Origin: Microbacteriaceae bacterium
GTDB taxonomy: Bacteria; Actinomycetota; Actinomycetes; Actinomycetales; Microbacteriaceae
Direction of reading: 5' to 3'
Assembly: GCA_025463545.1 (NCBI GenBank)
Contig: JAODAR010000005.1
Location: 62,001 to 126,000, forward strand
Length of the DNA: 64,000 nt
The notes under the pieces were generated by a model. It worked only from the letters and a program-made list of their open reading frames with translations, did no database searches and was not told the DNA's origin. The position numbers and the translations under genes were made by a program. Positions 34,582-43,796 of the stretch are shown piece by piece (the stretch's first letter is position 1; the number at the start of each line of letters is the position of its first letter).

Positions 34582-37500
34582 TCAGCTCAGTGTCGCCCGA
34601 CGGACGCCGCCATCGGGGCTCAGCACCCAGACCTGACCGCGTCCGGGCGCGAGGGCCGGCGGAAGGTCACGGCGCCGGGCGACGAAGCGGTAGTCGGCCA
34701 GGCTGCACTGGTCGAAAACAAGGTCGACGCGAGTGCGGAGCGCGGCCAGGAGTGACCAGTTCGACTGCCAGGCGTCTGGGTCGCCGACCAGAATCGAACC
34801 GCCGGCACCCACATCCAGAACACGGGCATCCGTCACCTCGACTCGGCCGGAAGTGCTGGATGCGAGTTCGACGACGTCCGGTGGTCCGCTTCCGGCGGCG
34901 GCACGGAGGTGCGCCACGGTGGCGCCCGGATGGGCGGAGATCACGATGAGAGGCCGGCCGGTTTTGAGTGCGGGCGCTGGGTCGAACTTCCGAGCGGTGC
35001 GCATGGGCTCGTCACCATAGGTGCCAGCTTCCCGGAGGCTGGTTGCGTCAGCATGATCGTCGGCAACAACCTGGATGCGGGCGTGCTGCCAGATCCCGCC
35101 GCCGGCTGGGAGGTCGGGGTCCCAGAGAGCGTCCGCTCCCCCGGCGGCCAGGTAGTCGTCCCGGGTCGGCAGGCGGAGCAGCAGCGCACTCTCGCAGAGG
35201 GCGAGCAGCGGGCGCAACGGCGGGGTCAGCCGCTGCAGGGCAACGACACAGTGCAGGCCCGATGCGCGGCCATCGCGAAGTATCCCGGTGAGGAGATCGA
35301 GTGCCGCAACCTGGTATTCCGGCTCCCACCGGGCGAGGACGGAGTCGAAGTCGTCGAAGAGGAGCAACCGCGGGGTAGCTGCAGCTGGGTTATGGCGTTC
35401 CCCCGTCGAGACAAGTGCGTCCCATGCCGCGTCGACTTCGGGCGGAACGACCTTCGCGCCGCTTTCGGCGCTGAGCTCGGCCAGCAGCTTGCTCTTACCG
35501 GAACCCGGTCCGCCGACCACGAGCAGGCTGCCGTCAGACCGCGGGTCGTATCGCGCCACTCGGCGGCGTTGGAAGGCTGGTTCGTCAATCAGTCCAAGCA
35601 GCAGTCCGGTCGGACTGCTCGCATGCCGTCCGATTGCGGGGTTCCGCGGCGCGCTGCCTGACGACGCACTGCCTGTCGACGCACTGCCTGTCGACGCACT
35701 GCTGCCTGTCGGCGCACGGTCGGCTGCGGTCGCCGCTTCGACGGCCAGCAAGCTCGCCCTGTCTATCCGTGCCGGAAGCGGGTCGACCCATGGCCGCCGC
35801 GGTGGCAGCGCAGCCGAGGCCGCGCTCCGAGCCGCGGCGGCGATGGCGCGAATGTCGGCAGCAACCGTCACCGCCACCTGAAAGAGGGTGGGAGCGGCGG
35901 CGGCGGACGCAACCATGCACCGGCCGGGAGCCGATGCCGCGAGCGATGCCGCGGCATCCGTGCCGATCACAACCTGGCTGTCCGGCCGGTTGTTGACCCG
36001 CAGCGAGAGGCGCAGGCTGCAATTGGCCAGCAATGCGTCGCGGACCACACCCGACGGTCGCTGGGTGCAGAGGACGAGGTGGATGCCCAGCGAACGACCG
36101 CGGGCGGCGATATCGACGAACGCGGTGTGGAGGTCAGGGAAAGAGTCCAACATCGCCTGGAATTCGTCGACGACGATCACCAGCCGCGGCAAGCGCCCTG
36201 CTGCGGCCGCGTCGGTGAGGTCGCGAGCGCCCGCGGCACGCAGCAGCTGCTCGCGGTACCGCAGCTCCGCCCGCAGGCTCGCCAACGCTCGTGCCGCCTC
36301 GCGCTGGTCGAGGTCGGTGATGAGGCCCACACAGTGCGGCAGTGTCAGCAGCGGGGCGAAGGCCGCGCCACCCTTGAAGTCGACGAGGAGGAAGGTGACG
36401 TCGGTCGGGCGGTACCGCGCGGCCATCGACGCGACCCAGCTGACCAGCAGTTCGCTCTTTCCGCTGCCAGTCGTGCCCCCGATCACGGCATGCGGGCCGT
36501 CGCGCACCAGGTCGATCGAAACCGGGCCTGCCTCGGAGAGTCCGATCGGACAGTCCAGGGTGGGGGTGGCCGCAGTGTCGCGTGTAGCTGCGGCCGGCCC
36601 GGTGGGTGCAGCGCCTGGTCCCGTTTCTGCTGTGCCGGCGGTCGGCGCCGGACGAGGAAGTAGTTCGGCCAGAGTCACCGACTGAGGCAGCGGTGTCGGT
36701 GGGGTGACAAGTCCAGCGTGCCTGGCCCGGTCACCGAGCGCGGACGCCGCCGCCAGCGCATCGCATTCTGAGACGAGCTCGGGTTGCAGGGTGAGTCCCG
36801 GCTCGTGGCTCGGAGAACGGAGTATTTCGGCGCGCTGCGGGCCGTGCAGGCGAAGGAGCGTCGCGCATTGATCGGGGAGGTCGTCCGGGTGTTCGGCCAG
36901 GGCGATGAGGAGGCGCGTCGGTCTCCCGGTAGCCTGGACGTCGTCTCGCTGCCCGGTAGCCTGGACGTCGTCTCGCTGCCCGGCGGCCGGGCCCACTCCA
37001 GGCCAGGGCAGCCTGCCCGGCGCGCTGCCAGGCAGGCTCCCGGGCTCATTGTGCCGGAAGTTGGTGAGTACGACCTCCCAGGCCGGGGCGCGAGCGTGCC
37101 GGTGCGGCAGCGCAACTGCCCAGCTCCAACTCCCCGGCACGGTAAAGAGTGCTCGGTCCGGCGGCAGTGCGTGGGCGGCCTGGATCAGGAGTCCGCGCGC
37201 CGCGGCACGCACGAGCAGTTGTGGGCCGACGAGGCCGACGCCGCCGATGAGATCCGCTGTCACGGGCGCTGCGGTCAGGGTTACCGCTGAGGCGCGCACG
37301 TCCGACGCGCGCTGGGCGAGTTCTTCGCCGCCCGCAGCCGCAACGTGCGGCGCATCCACCGCCATGTCGAGTTGCACGCCGCTCGGGATGGCACCCGATC
37401 CGAGGGTCACTGTGGGTCGGCCAGTCGCCGTCTCATGACGGGCTACGGACGGCTCGTCGCGGATTCGCCATCGGGTGCCGTCGGCCCCTCCGCTCAGGAT

Positions 37501-37950
37501 CGCGGCCGCGGACGGCGTGCGGCGCCATGCCACCGTTCGCAATTCGCCGTGCCGCTCAGCGATGGAAACACTCAGTTCGTGCAGCGACTGACGATACGCC
37601 GCGGCATCCGTTTGACGTTTCCGTCGGCCGGAACGGCGGCCGTCGAGCAGAGTCGCGACCATGATCACCGGACCGAGCGCAGCGAACACCAGCACGAGGG
37701 CCGACCCCGTCACCGCCCAGATCACGCCGGATGCGACCAGCGGCGCCACGCTCGCGATGAGCGGGAACGGGGCGCGCGGAGGTTCGGCCGGCGGGACCGG
37801 CATGCGCAGCGGGCCTGTATCCAGCGGGACTCTGCTCTGCGGGACTCTGCTCAGCGGGACTCTGCTCAGCGGGCCTCTGCCCAGCGGGCCTCTGCCCAGC
37901 GGGTCTCTGCTCAGCGGGTCTCTGCTCAGCGGGATGGTGTGCGGTGTCAC
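34582..37950 (-). CDS. FtsK/SpoIIIE-type ATPase, EccC/EssC-like
   Basis: 1122 residues from GTG 37950. After an N-terminal pentapeptide array come two membrane helices (about residues 65-105), a cytoplasmic linker, and two P-loop ATPase modules. Module 1 has Walker A GGTTGSGKSELL near 490, Walker B RLVIVVDEF near 592 and the ring motif TQRPSGVVRDALLANCSLR. Module 2 has GGPGSGKSKLL near 811 and Walker B LLLFDDFD. This two-helix plus tandem-ATPase layout is that of type VII secretion motors rather than of DNA-pumping FtsK, and no gamma DNA-binding domain is seen. The frame extends upstream to 38160 but that part contains a dispersed repeat, so I take the later start; it lacks a clear ribosome binding site. 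No WXG100 gene is adjacent. Confidence 0.85.
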   Translation of the reverse strand: MTPHTIPLSRDPLSRDPLGRGPLGRGPLSRVPLSRVPQSRVPLDTGPLRMPVPPAEPPRAPFPLIASVAPLVASGVIWAVTGSALVLVFAALGPVIMVATLLDGRRSGRRKRQTDAAAYRQSLHELSVSIAERHGELRTVAWRRTPSAAAILSGGADGTRWRIRDEPSVARHETATGRPTVTLGSGAIPSGVQLDMAVDAPHVAAAGGEELAQRASDVRASAVTLTAAPVTADLIGGVGLVGPQLLVRAAARGLLIQAAHALPPDRALFTVPGSWSWAVALPHRHARAPAWEVVLTNFRHNEPGSLPGSAPGRLPWPGVGPAAGQRDDVQATGQRDDVQATGRPTRLLIALAEHPDDLPDQCATLLRLHGPQRAEILRSPSHEPGLTLQPELVSECDALAAASALGDRARHAGLVTPPTPLPQSVTLAELLPRPAPTAGTAETGPGAAPTGPAAATRDTAATPTLDCPIGLSEAGPVSIDLVRDGPHAVIGGTTGSGKSELLVSWVASMAARYRPTDVTFLLVDFKGGAAFAPLLTLPHCVGLITDLDQREAARALASLRAELRYREQLLRAAGARDLTDAAAAGRLPRLVIVVDEFQAMLDSFPDLHTAFVDIAARGRSLGIHLVLCTQRPSGVVRDALLANCSLRLSLRVNNRPDSQVVIGTDAAASLAASAPGRCMVASAAAAPTLFQVAVTVAADIRAIAAAARSAASAALPPRRPWVDPLPARIDRASLLAVEAATAADRAPTGSSASTGSASTGSASSGSAPRNPAIGRHASSPTGLLLGLIDEPAFQRRRVARYDPRSDGSLLVVGGPGSGKSKLLAELSAESGAKVVPPEVDAAWDALVSTGERHNPAAATPRLLLFDDFDSVLARWEPEYQVAALDLLTGILRDGRASGLHCVVALQRLTPPLRPLLALCESALLLRLPTRDDYLAAGGADALWDPDLPAGGGIWQHARIQVVADDHADATSLREAGTYGDEPMRTARKFDPAPALKTGRPLIVISAHPGATVAHLRAAAGSGPPDVVELASSTSGRVEVTDARVLDVGAGGSILVGDPDAWQSNWSLLAALRTRVDLVFDQCSLADYRFVARRRDLPPALAPGRGQVWVLSPDGGVRRATLS
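37807..37926 (-). repeat. 8 x 15-bp in-frame array in FtsK-like gene
   Basis: Eight 15-bp units such as CAGCGGGACTCTGCT (plus-strand reading) encode PLSRD/PLGRG/PLSRV pentapeptides just before the first membrane helix. Confidence 0.8.
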
Positions 37951-38113
37951 ACCATCAGGACACCAGAATTGCAGCCGTCGAACCGTGCAACCCGAGTGAT
38001 CCGTGCACCACTTTGCGGCATCCGCTCCTGTTGAGGAGTGTCTTCCGGTGCCGCGCGGACGGGCCCGGCCAGGTGCCGCCGCAAAGGCAACGCTCGACCG
38101 AGGGATACATGTG

Positions 38114-38164
38114 CGGTCGAGGTTGCCGTTGCGCCGGTAACTCTCGTCCGGAAAACTCACTCTC
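38114..38164 (-). repeat. dispersed palindromic repeat, copy 2
   Basis: In reverse complement this matches copy 1 (15676-15742) along its length, including the identical core GAGAGTTACCGGCGCAAC preceded by TTCCGG and followed by GGCA and CTCGACCG. Here the outer palindrome arm is less well kept. It lies upstream of the FtsK-like gene. The 281-bp gap 37951-38231 holds only this repeat as far as I can see. Confidence 0.7.
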
Positions 38165-38231
38165 TGCCCGGCCGCGGCGGAGTCAGATGGTCACGCGCGC
38201 AGCTACCGGGTTTTGGGCGAAGACGGGGAGG

Positions 38232-39107
38232 TCAGGACACGACGAAGAACTGTTCGGCGATCTCCACCCGGGACTGGCGCGGCACCAGGTAGCGCCGGCC
38301 TGGTTCACAGCGCATGGGCGCCTCGCCGGGTCGCCGGATAATCGTTCCGTTGCCCGAGAACCGGTCGCTGACCCACAACTCACCATCGTGCTGGCCGAAC
38401 TCGAGGTGGCTCTTGGACACCGACATACCCACGTCGTTGACCTGGATGAGGTGGTCGAAAACCTCCGACGGCTGTGGCAACGGGCGGCGACCAATGAGGC
38501 CAGAGCCCTGCACAGACACGGTCTCACCAGTGCTGAACTGGAACAGGAATCGCGCGAGGACCGGGGGCTGGGCGACCTGCGCCGGCGCGGCAGGCGGCTG
38601 GTGAGCAGGCGGCTGGTGAGCCGGCAGCAAAACATGCGGCACGGGCGGCACCACGGAGGCCGGCTGCGGCTCGCTCGCGGCAGCGTGCCTGGGCTTGAAT
38701 GGTGACGACGGGGCGTATGCCGGCGGGGGCTCGCCAGGCTCGACCACCGCAGCAGGCTCGACCACCGCAGCAGGCTCTTCCACGGCCCGCTCCTCGACCA
38801 CTCCGTCAGGCTTCACATCAACAGCCTCGACCACCGCGTCAGGCTCCACAGCGATATCAGCTTCGACCACGGCTTCCGGCTCCACGATGGGCGCCGGCTT
38901 TACCGCACGGGGCACAGCAACCGGGACCGAGACGACCGGCACCGAGATGATGCTGGGCGTCACCGGGAGCGGCTGGATGATCGTCGTGTCGGAGGGCCTC
39001 GGGTCGGGCCGCCTGCGCGTGCGTGGCGTCGCCGTGGTGGAGCTGCCGCACTCGCCGCAGAACATCGCCCCCATTGGCAGTGTCGCCCCACAGATCCGGC
39101 AGTTCAC
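38232..39107 (-). CDS. zinc-ribbon and FHA domain protein
   Basis: 291 residues. The N-terminus is a zinc ribbon (CRICGATLPMGAMFCGECG, four Cys). A long Pro/Val/Glu-rich linker with AVVEPAAVVEPG-like repeats follows, then a C-terminal FHA domain: GLIGRRPLPQ, VSKSHLEF and DRFSGNGTII, the loops that bind phosphothreonine. It is therefore a probable reader of phosphorylation by the kinase encoded upstream (49648-51075). GTG 39107 overlaps the stop of the transglutaminase-like gene (GTGA). Substrate or partner is unknown; linking kinase output to the FtsK-like motor next door is inference. Confidence 0.88.
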   Translation of the reverse strand: MNCRICGATLPMGAMFCGECGSSTTATPRTRRRPDPRPSDTTIIQPLPVTPSIISVPVVSVPVAVPRAVKPAPIVEPEAVVEADIAVEPDAVVEAVDVKPDGVVEERAVEEPAAVVEPAAVVEPGEPPPAYAPSSPFKPRHAAASEPQPASVVPPVPHVLLPAHQPPAHQPPAAPAQVAQPPVLARFLFQFSTGETVSVQGSGLIGRRPLPQPSEVFDHLIQVNDVGMSVSKSHLEFGQHDGELWVSDRFSGNGTIIRRPGEAPMRCEPGRRYLVPRQSRVEIAEQFFVVS

Positions 39108-41443
39108 GAGACCGCTCCCTTTCTCCCGGCTCCAGCGTACCGACCGAACGAGCGCAGCGAGATGAGCGCCTTCAGCCGCTGCCGGCGAGTGCGCCCGGCG
39201 GCCAGGGATTCCCGCAGGTCCCGCACGGCCCCCCACACAGAGTCGGCGTCGGCCGTGCTGGGTTCGGCGGGTGAGAACACCGCCTTGTCGACAACGGATG
39301 CCAGCACCAGCGGACGCATACCGCCCACCGATTCCGCCAACTCGGTCCGGGTCGCCGCCGGAGGCACGTCAACACCGAAATCGAGCGCGGTGTCAGCAAA
39401 CTCCCGCCAGCCACCGGTAATGCGGTCGATCGACGCGGCCGCGGAGGTGCGGAGCCTCCTTCGTCGCAGTTTGGCCACGATGATGGCCAAAAACGGCGAC
39501 ACCAACAGGGCCAGCCCCAGCACGGACCAGCCGGCCACTGTGAGCGCCGCGAGCAGGAAGGCGATCAACGGATCGAGCGGCTTCGGCGGGTCCTCTTTCG
39601 TGCTTTCGGGCGGGGTGAGGTCACGCTGCTGGGTGGTGTCGGGCACAGGCGGCGGGACAACCGACTGCGGTCGAGACACGACTGTCGGTTCGTCCGGCAG
39701 CTTGGCCGGGATGTCCCGCACGGGCGGATTCGGGTCCACCGTGACCCATGCGCCCGAGCTCGTCTGCACCTCGATCCAGGCCGAAATGTCCGATCCGGTG
39801 ATGGTGACCGGCGCCCGGCCGCCGGCGCTGGCCGGCGCGAAACCGAGGACCACCCTGGCCGGGAAGCCGATCTGCCGGGCGAGCAGCGCAGCTGCGACGG
39901 CGTACTGCTCCTGGTCGCCGAGCATCGGCCGGTCGGTGAACAGTTCGGAGATGCGGTCGGCCCCGTGGCCCGAGCGGCTGACCGGCTCGTCCACTCCGAC
40001 GCCATGGCTGATGTAGCCGTCGGCCTTCAACCCGTCAAGCATCGCCTGCAGTTGCAGGCCGGGCGGGTCGCTGGCTTCCACATACCTGTCCAGGGCCTGC
40101 GAGAGGCCGTCAGGGACCACGCCGATCGCCGGAAGCGCGGCCGTGCCCGGCTCGAGACCGGACACCTGGTCGACCGATGCCGGCACAACGGATTCCGCCC
40201 GATAGCGGTCACCCTGCTTCAGGCCGCCGAGAACCGCGCCGGTGCCGCTGTTGTCGTTGTAGAAGAACGAATCGGCACGCGCCGACGCGGAGCCGCCCTC
40301 GAATGTGATGCGCTCGAGCTGCCCGTCGCCCGGCACCCACACCCCGGTGTACCTGTCAACGGTGACAGTGAGCGTGACCCGCTTCCCGCTGACCGTGTCC
40401 TGGTCGAGCCGGTACGGGAGCCGGGTGAACGAGCCGGAGGCGCTTGTCACCGTCTCGCTGCCGAGCGAGTAGACGACGCCGTCGTAGGTGTCGAGTGTTG
40501 CAATGCGGATCCGGCCGTCCGCCGGCAACCCGCCGACAGTCAGCAGCGGCTCCGAGCTCCGCTCCGGCTGCAGGTAGCTGCGGAAACCACTGAGCGGGCT
40601 CGGGTAGTCGCGTGGATCGAACCGCTGCTGCACCCGGGTGCGCACGACGTCTCGTGGAACGGATGCAGGGCTGGCGATGGCCGCTGCTCCTCCGGCACCG
40701 ATCGCCACGGCGACGATCACAGCGGCGCTGATTAGTCCCCTGGCCGCCCCCAGGTGACGCTCGGACCGGGATTCAATCGTGGAACGCGACTGCTGTGCCA
40801 CCAGCCGCACGGCCTGCCGGCGACGCTGCCAGCGCAGCCACATCAGCCAAAACAGCACGGCGACGAACAGCGCAAGGCCGAGTTCAACCGGCGATGTCGC
40901 GGAACTCGGGCCGAGCGCGATTCCCGCCACGAACAGGGCGATCGGGGCGAGCACCGCCAGCTCACCGTGCTTCGCCCGGAGCGCCACCGAAAGGCCGATG
41001 ACCGTGGTGAGAAGCACAAGTATGAAAGCCGGCACCAGCAGGGTCTGGTATGCGCCCACTGGCAGGACGATGGTGACCAGCTGCATCCAGCTCAGGGCTG
41101 ATGCCGCCAGCAGCTCGACCAGGCCGTCGACCGAGGGGAACAGCCTGCCAACGGCCAGGCCCGGAATGGCCAGCGGCACCCCGGCGAGAAAGTACACGAT
41201 GATGGTCGCGAGCATCAGCGCCCACGACGGCCAGCGGAAGAATGCACCGAGCAGCGCCACCAGCGCGCCCAGGCCGAACGTGACCGCCACCAGCAGGATG
41301 TATTCGGTGCTCTGGTACACCGGCCACAGCGTGGCGGCGGCGACGGCGGTCGTCACAGCGAGGCCGAGCACGCTCCCAGCCACGAAGCCCACACTTCGAA
41401 GGCGTGCGGCGGGTTTCACGCGACCTGCTGCCCGCCCGCTCAT
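39104..41443 (-). CDS. TgpA-like membrane protein with degenerate transglutaminase domain
   Basis: 779 residues. About seven membrane helices lie in residues 15-240, then an extracytoplasmic region with a transglutaminase-fold core (about 500-600), another helix near 640 and a cytoplasmic tail. The fold is clear from EQYAVAAALLARQIGFPARVV, but the catalytic Cys position (usually GYCEQF) reads GDQEQY and the His position (usually HAW) reads SAW; only the Asp of VDPNPP remains. The domain is probably non-catalytic. Homologues are regularly linked to MoxR and DUF58 genes, as here. ATG 41443 overlaps the DUF58 stop (ATGA). Confidence 0.9.
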   Translation of the reverse strand: MSGRAAGRVKPAARLRSVGFVAGSVLGLAVTTAVAAATLWPVYQSTEYILLVAVTFGLGALVALLGAFFRWPSWALMLATIIVYFLAGVPLAIPGLAVGRLFPSVDGLVELLAASALSWMQLVTIVLPVGAYQTLLVPAFILVLLTTVIGLSVALRAKHGELAVLAPIALFVAGIALGPSSATSPVELGLALFVAVLFWLMWLRWQRRRQAVRLVAQQSRSTIESRSERHLGAARGLISAAVIVAVAIGAGGAAAIASPASVPRDVVRTRVQQRFDPRDYPSPLSGFRSYLQPERSSEPLLTVGGLPADGRIRIATLDTYDGVVYSLGSETVTSASGSFTRLPYRLDQDTVSGKRVTLTVTVDRYTGVWVPGDGQLERITFEGGSASARADSFFYNDNSGTGAVLGGLKQGDRYRAESVVPASVDQVSGLEPGTAALPAIGVVPDGLSQALDRYVEASDPPGLQLQAMLDGLKADGYISHGVGVDEPVSRSGHGADRISELFTDRPMLGDQEQYAVAAALLARQIGFPARVVLGFAPASAGGRAPVTITGSDISAWIEVQTSSGAWVTVDPNPPVRDIPAKLPDEPTVVSRPQSVVPPPVPDTTQQRDLTPPESTKEDPPKPLDPLIAFLLAALTVAGWSVLGLALLVSPFLAIIVAKLRRRRLRTSAAASIDRITGGWREFADTALDFGVDVPPAATRTELAESVGGMRPLVLASVVDKAVFSPAEPSTADADSVWGAVRDLRESLAAGRTRRQRLKALISLRSFGRYAGAGRKGAVS

Positions 41444-42774
41444 GCTGCCGACCTCGCGAGGCTCTTCTGCAGGTCCTCGAGGAACCCGATGGTGAGCACG
41501 CTCAGTTCAGCCACCCGGCGGAGGCTCGGCACCACCTCGGCGTCGCAGATGACCGCGACAACGTCGACACCGACCGGGAACCGGCTGGATGCCGCGCGCA
41601 ATTGGGTGAGCGTCGTTGCAGACCCGCAGACCAGGAACGCCACCGAAATACCGCCGACGCTCTCCGCGGCGACCTTGGCCAGTTCGGTGATCGGCATGGC
41701 AGCGGATCCGAGTTCCACTGTGCTCAGGTCATCCAGCAGCCGGGTGCGGGTCAGGGTGCTCAGTTCCCGCATCGCGAAAACCTGGCGGCGGGTGAATTCG
41801 GGGGTGACCTCGCTCGCCACGACGGAGACCGTTCGGGCGTCGCGGATGGCCCGTACCCCGAGCGATCCCGCCACGCTGACCGCCATCTCGAACTCGTCAT
41901 CCGTTGCGTAATCAGAGTCGGCCAGGCTCAGCGCCACCATCAGGTGGCTGCGGCGAGACTCTTCGAACTGGCGCACCATGTAGGTGCCGGTCTTGGCGGT
42001 GCTTTTCCAGTGGATGGTCCGGCGTTCATCTCCCGGCATGTACTCGCGGAGCGCGTGGAAGGAGACGTCGCTGTTGGTCAGGTCCCTGGTGGGGTTGCCC
42101 TCCAGGTCGCGGATGAAACCCGTGCTCATGCTCGGGATCGAGATGGTGCGCGGGTGCACGAACAGGTCGATCTGTTCCGCCCAGACCAGCTCCTTGCGGA
42201 ACAGGCCGATCGGGTCCCCGCGCACGGTGCGCACCGGCCCAACCGGGATCACCCCCCTGTGCCGGGTCGGCACCACGAAGACGTCGTCGAAACTGGAGGC
42301 TTTGGCGAGGCTGGGCATCGCGAATTCCGCGATGCCCGCGCCGACCGGAACTTCGACGCTCACGCCGGGAAGGCGTCGCCGCGTCGGATTCTCCACGAGC
42401 ACCTGGCCCGGCACCCGGTCGCCCACCACCACCCGGGTGAGCGGCATGGCAAGGCTGATCTGGTACGCGTTCCGGCCGATCAGATAGAACAGGGTCGCGC
42501 CGACGAGCACAAGACCAGCCCAGGCTATGGCGATCAGCTCAGCCCAGCCCAGCGCATAACCGGCCATGGACGATGCGGCCACGGCGAGCAGCATGCACCA
42601 GCCGAGCGGGGTGACGATCGACCCGATGCCGCGGGCAAGCCGGCCGGCCCCGGCGCGCAGGGCGCGCCCCGCGCGCACCAACGAGATGATGGCGTCGGAG
42701 AGGACACCTTCATTCACCGCCGGGAACCGGCCGCGGAGGGGTGGCGCGACATCAATGCGGGCTGTCTGGGTCAC
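41440..42774 (-). CDS. DUF58 domain protein
   Basis: 444 residues. Two membrane helices near residues 45-90 are followed by an extracytoplasmic-like beta region and then the DUF58 block GDERRTIHWKSTAKTGTYMVRQFEE (about 255-280), the family hallmark, with a VWA-like remainder. DUF58 proteins are partners of MoxR ATPases in envelope or metal-insertase-like assemblies; biochemical function is undetermined. GTG 42774 overlaps the MoxR stop (GTGA). Confidence 0.92.
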   Translation of the reverse strand: MTQTARIDVAPPLRGRFPAVNEGVLSDAIISLVRAGRALRAGAGRLARGIGSIVTPLGWCMLLAVAASSMAGYALGWAELIAIAWAGLVLVGATLFYLIGRNAYQISLAMPLTRVVVGDRVPGQVLVENPTRRRLPGVSVEVPVGAGIAEFAMPSLAKASSFDDVFVVPTRHRGVIPVGPVRTVRGDPIGLFRKELVWAEQIDLFVHPRTISIPSMSTGFIRDLEGNPTRDLTNSDVSFHALREYMPGDERRTIHWKSTAKTGTYMVRQFEESRRSHLMVALSLADSDYATDDEFEMAVSVAGSLGVRAIRDARTVSVVASEVTPEFTRRQVFAMRELSTLTRTRLLDDLSTVELGSAAMPITELAKVAAESVGGISVAFLVCGSATTLTQLRAASSRFPVGVDVVAVICDAEVVPSLRRVAELSVLTIGFLEDLQKSLARSAA

Positions 42775-43796
42775 ACGGCGGCCCTGTCGCTTGGAGGCGG
42801 GGTCTCGATCAGTATCTGTGCGATCACGCTCGACGGGGTGACGCCGTCGAATTCGGCTTCCGGGTCGAGCAGGAGTCGGTGGGCGAGCACCGGTTCGGCC
42901 AGTGCTTTCACGTCGTCGGGGATGACATAGTGCCGGCCGTTGGCCGCGGCCAGCGTCTTCGCGGTGCGGACCAGCGCGAGGGCTCCGCGCACGCTGGCAC
43001 CGAGGCGCACTTCGCGCGCATTGCGGGTGGCGTCGACGACGCGCGAGACATAGTCGTTGATGGTGGCGTCGACGAAGACGGTGCGGGCCAGGTTTGCCAG
43101 TTCGATGACGGATGCGGCGGAGACGACGGCGGGAACGGTCACCTCGTGCGCGCGATGGTCGGCGCCCTCGAGGATGCGAATCGTAGACGCGTGGTCGGGG
43201 TATCCGATGGACGACTTCATGATGAAGCGGTCCAGCTGGGCCTCGGGCAGCCGATAGGTGCCCGCCTGCTCAATGGGGTTCTGAGTGGCGATGACCATGA
43301 ACGGCGCCGCGACCGGATGGGTGACGCCGTCGGCGGTCACCTGCCCCTCCTCCATCACTTCAAGCAGCGCAGCCTGGGTTTTGGGGCTGGCCCTGTTGAT
43401 TTCGTCGGCCAGGACGATGTTGGAGAACACCGGGCCGCGGTGGAACTCGAACGCGCCGCTCCGCTGGTCGTAGATGCTGACCCCGGTGATGTCACCGGGC
43501 AGCAGGTCAGGGGTGAATTGCACCCGATTGCTGGTACCGCGAACACTCTGGGCGAGCGCGCGGGCGAGCGACGTCTTACCCGTACCGGGGACGTCTTCGA
43601 GCAGGAGGTGTCCTTCGCTGAGCAGCGCGATGAATGTCAACCGGATGACGTGCTGCTTACCGAGCAAAACCTCCTCGACTCCACGCACCAGCCGGTCGAA
43701 CACGGCGGCGAACTGGGTGGCCTGCTCAGGGGTCATCGTCATAAGGCGTTCGCTTTCAGTCAAGGCAGTCAGGTCGGTCAGTTCAGGTCGAGTCAT
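42771..43796 (-). CDS. MoxR family AAA+ ATPase
   Basis: 341 residues. Walker A EDVPGTGKTSLARAL is near residue 70, Walker B IVLADEINRASPKTQAALLEVM near 130, sensor 1 FMVIATQNPIEQAGTY near 170, and the lid helices follow. MoxR ATPases act as chaperones that activate VWA-type partners, here most likely the coupled DUF58 protein. ATG 43796 lies within the stop of the giant surface-protein gene (ATGA), so production is tied to that protein. Confidence 0.95.
   Translation of the reverse strand: MTRPELTDLTALTESERLMTMTPEQATQFAAVFDRLVRGVEEVLLGKQHVIRLTFIALLSEGHLLLEDVPGTGKTSLARALAQSVRGTSNRVQFTPDLLPGDITGVSIYDQRSGAFEFHRGPVFSNIVLADEINRASPKTQAALLEVMEEGQVTADGVTHPVAAPFMVIATQNPIEQAGTYRLPEAQLDRFIMKSSIGYPDHASTIRILEGADHRAHEVTVPAVVSAASVIELANLARTVFVDATINDYVSRVVDATRNAREVRLGASVRGALALVRTAKTLAAANGRHYVIPDDVKALAEPVLAHRLLLDPEAEFDGVTPSSVIAQILIETPPPSDRAAV

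Noticed and set aside
37951..38160. Upstream extension of the FtsK-like protein to an ATG at 38160
   Set aside because: The extension contains a dispersed non-coding repeat and no conserved protein sequence; GTG 37950 is closer to the first membrane helix.
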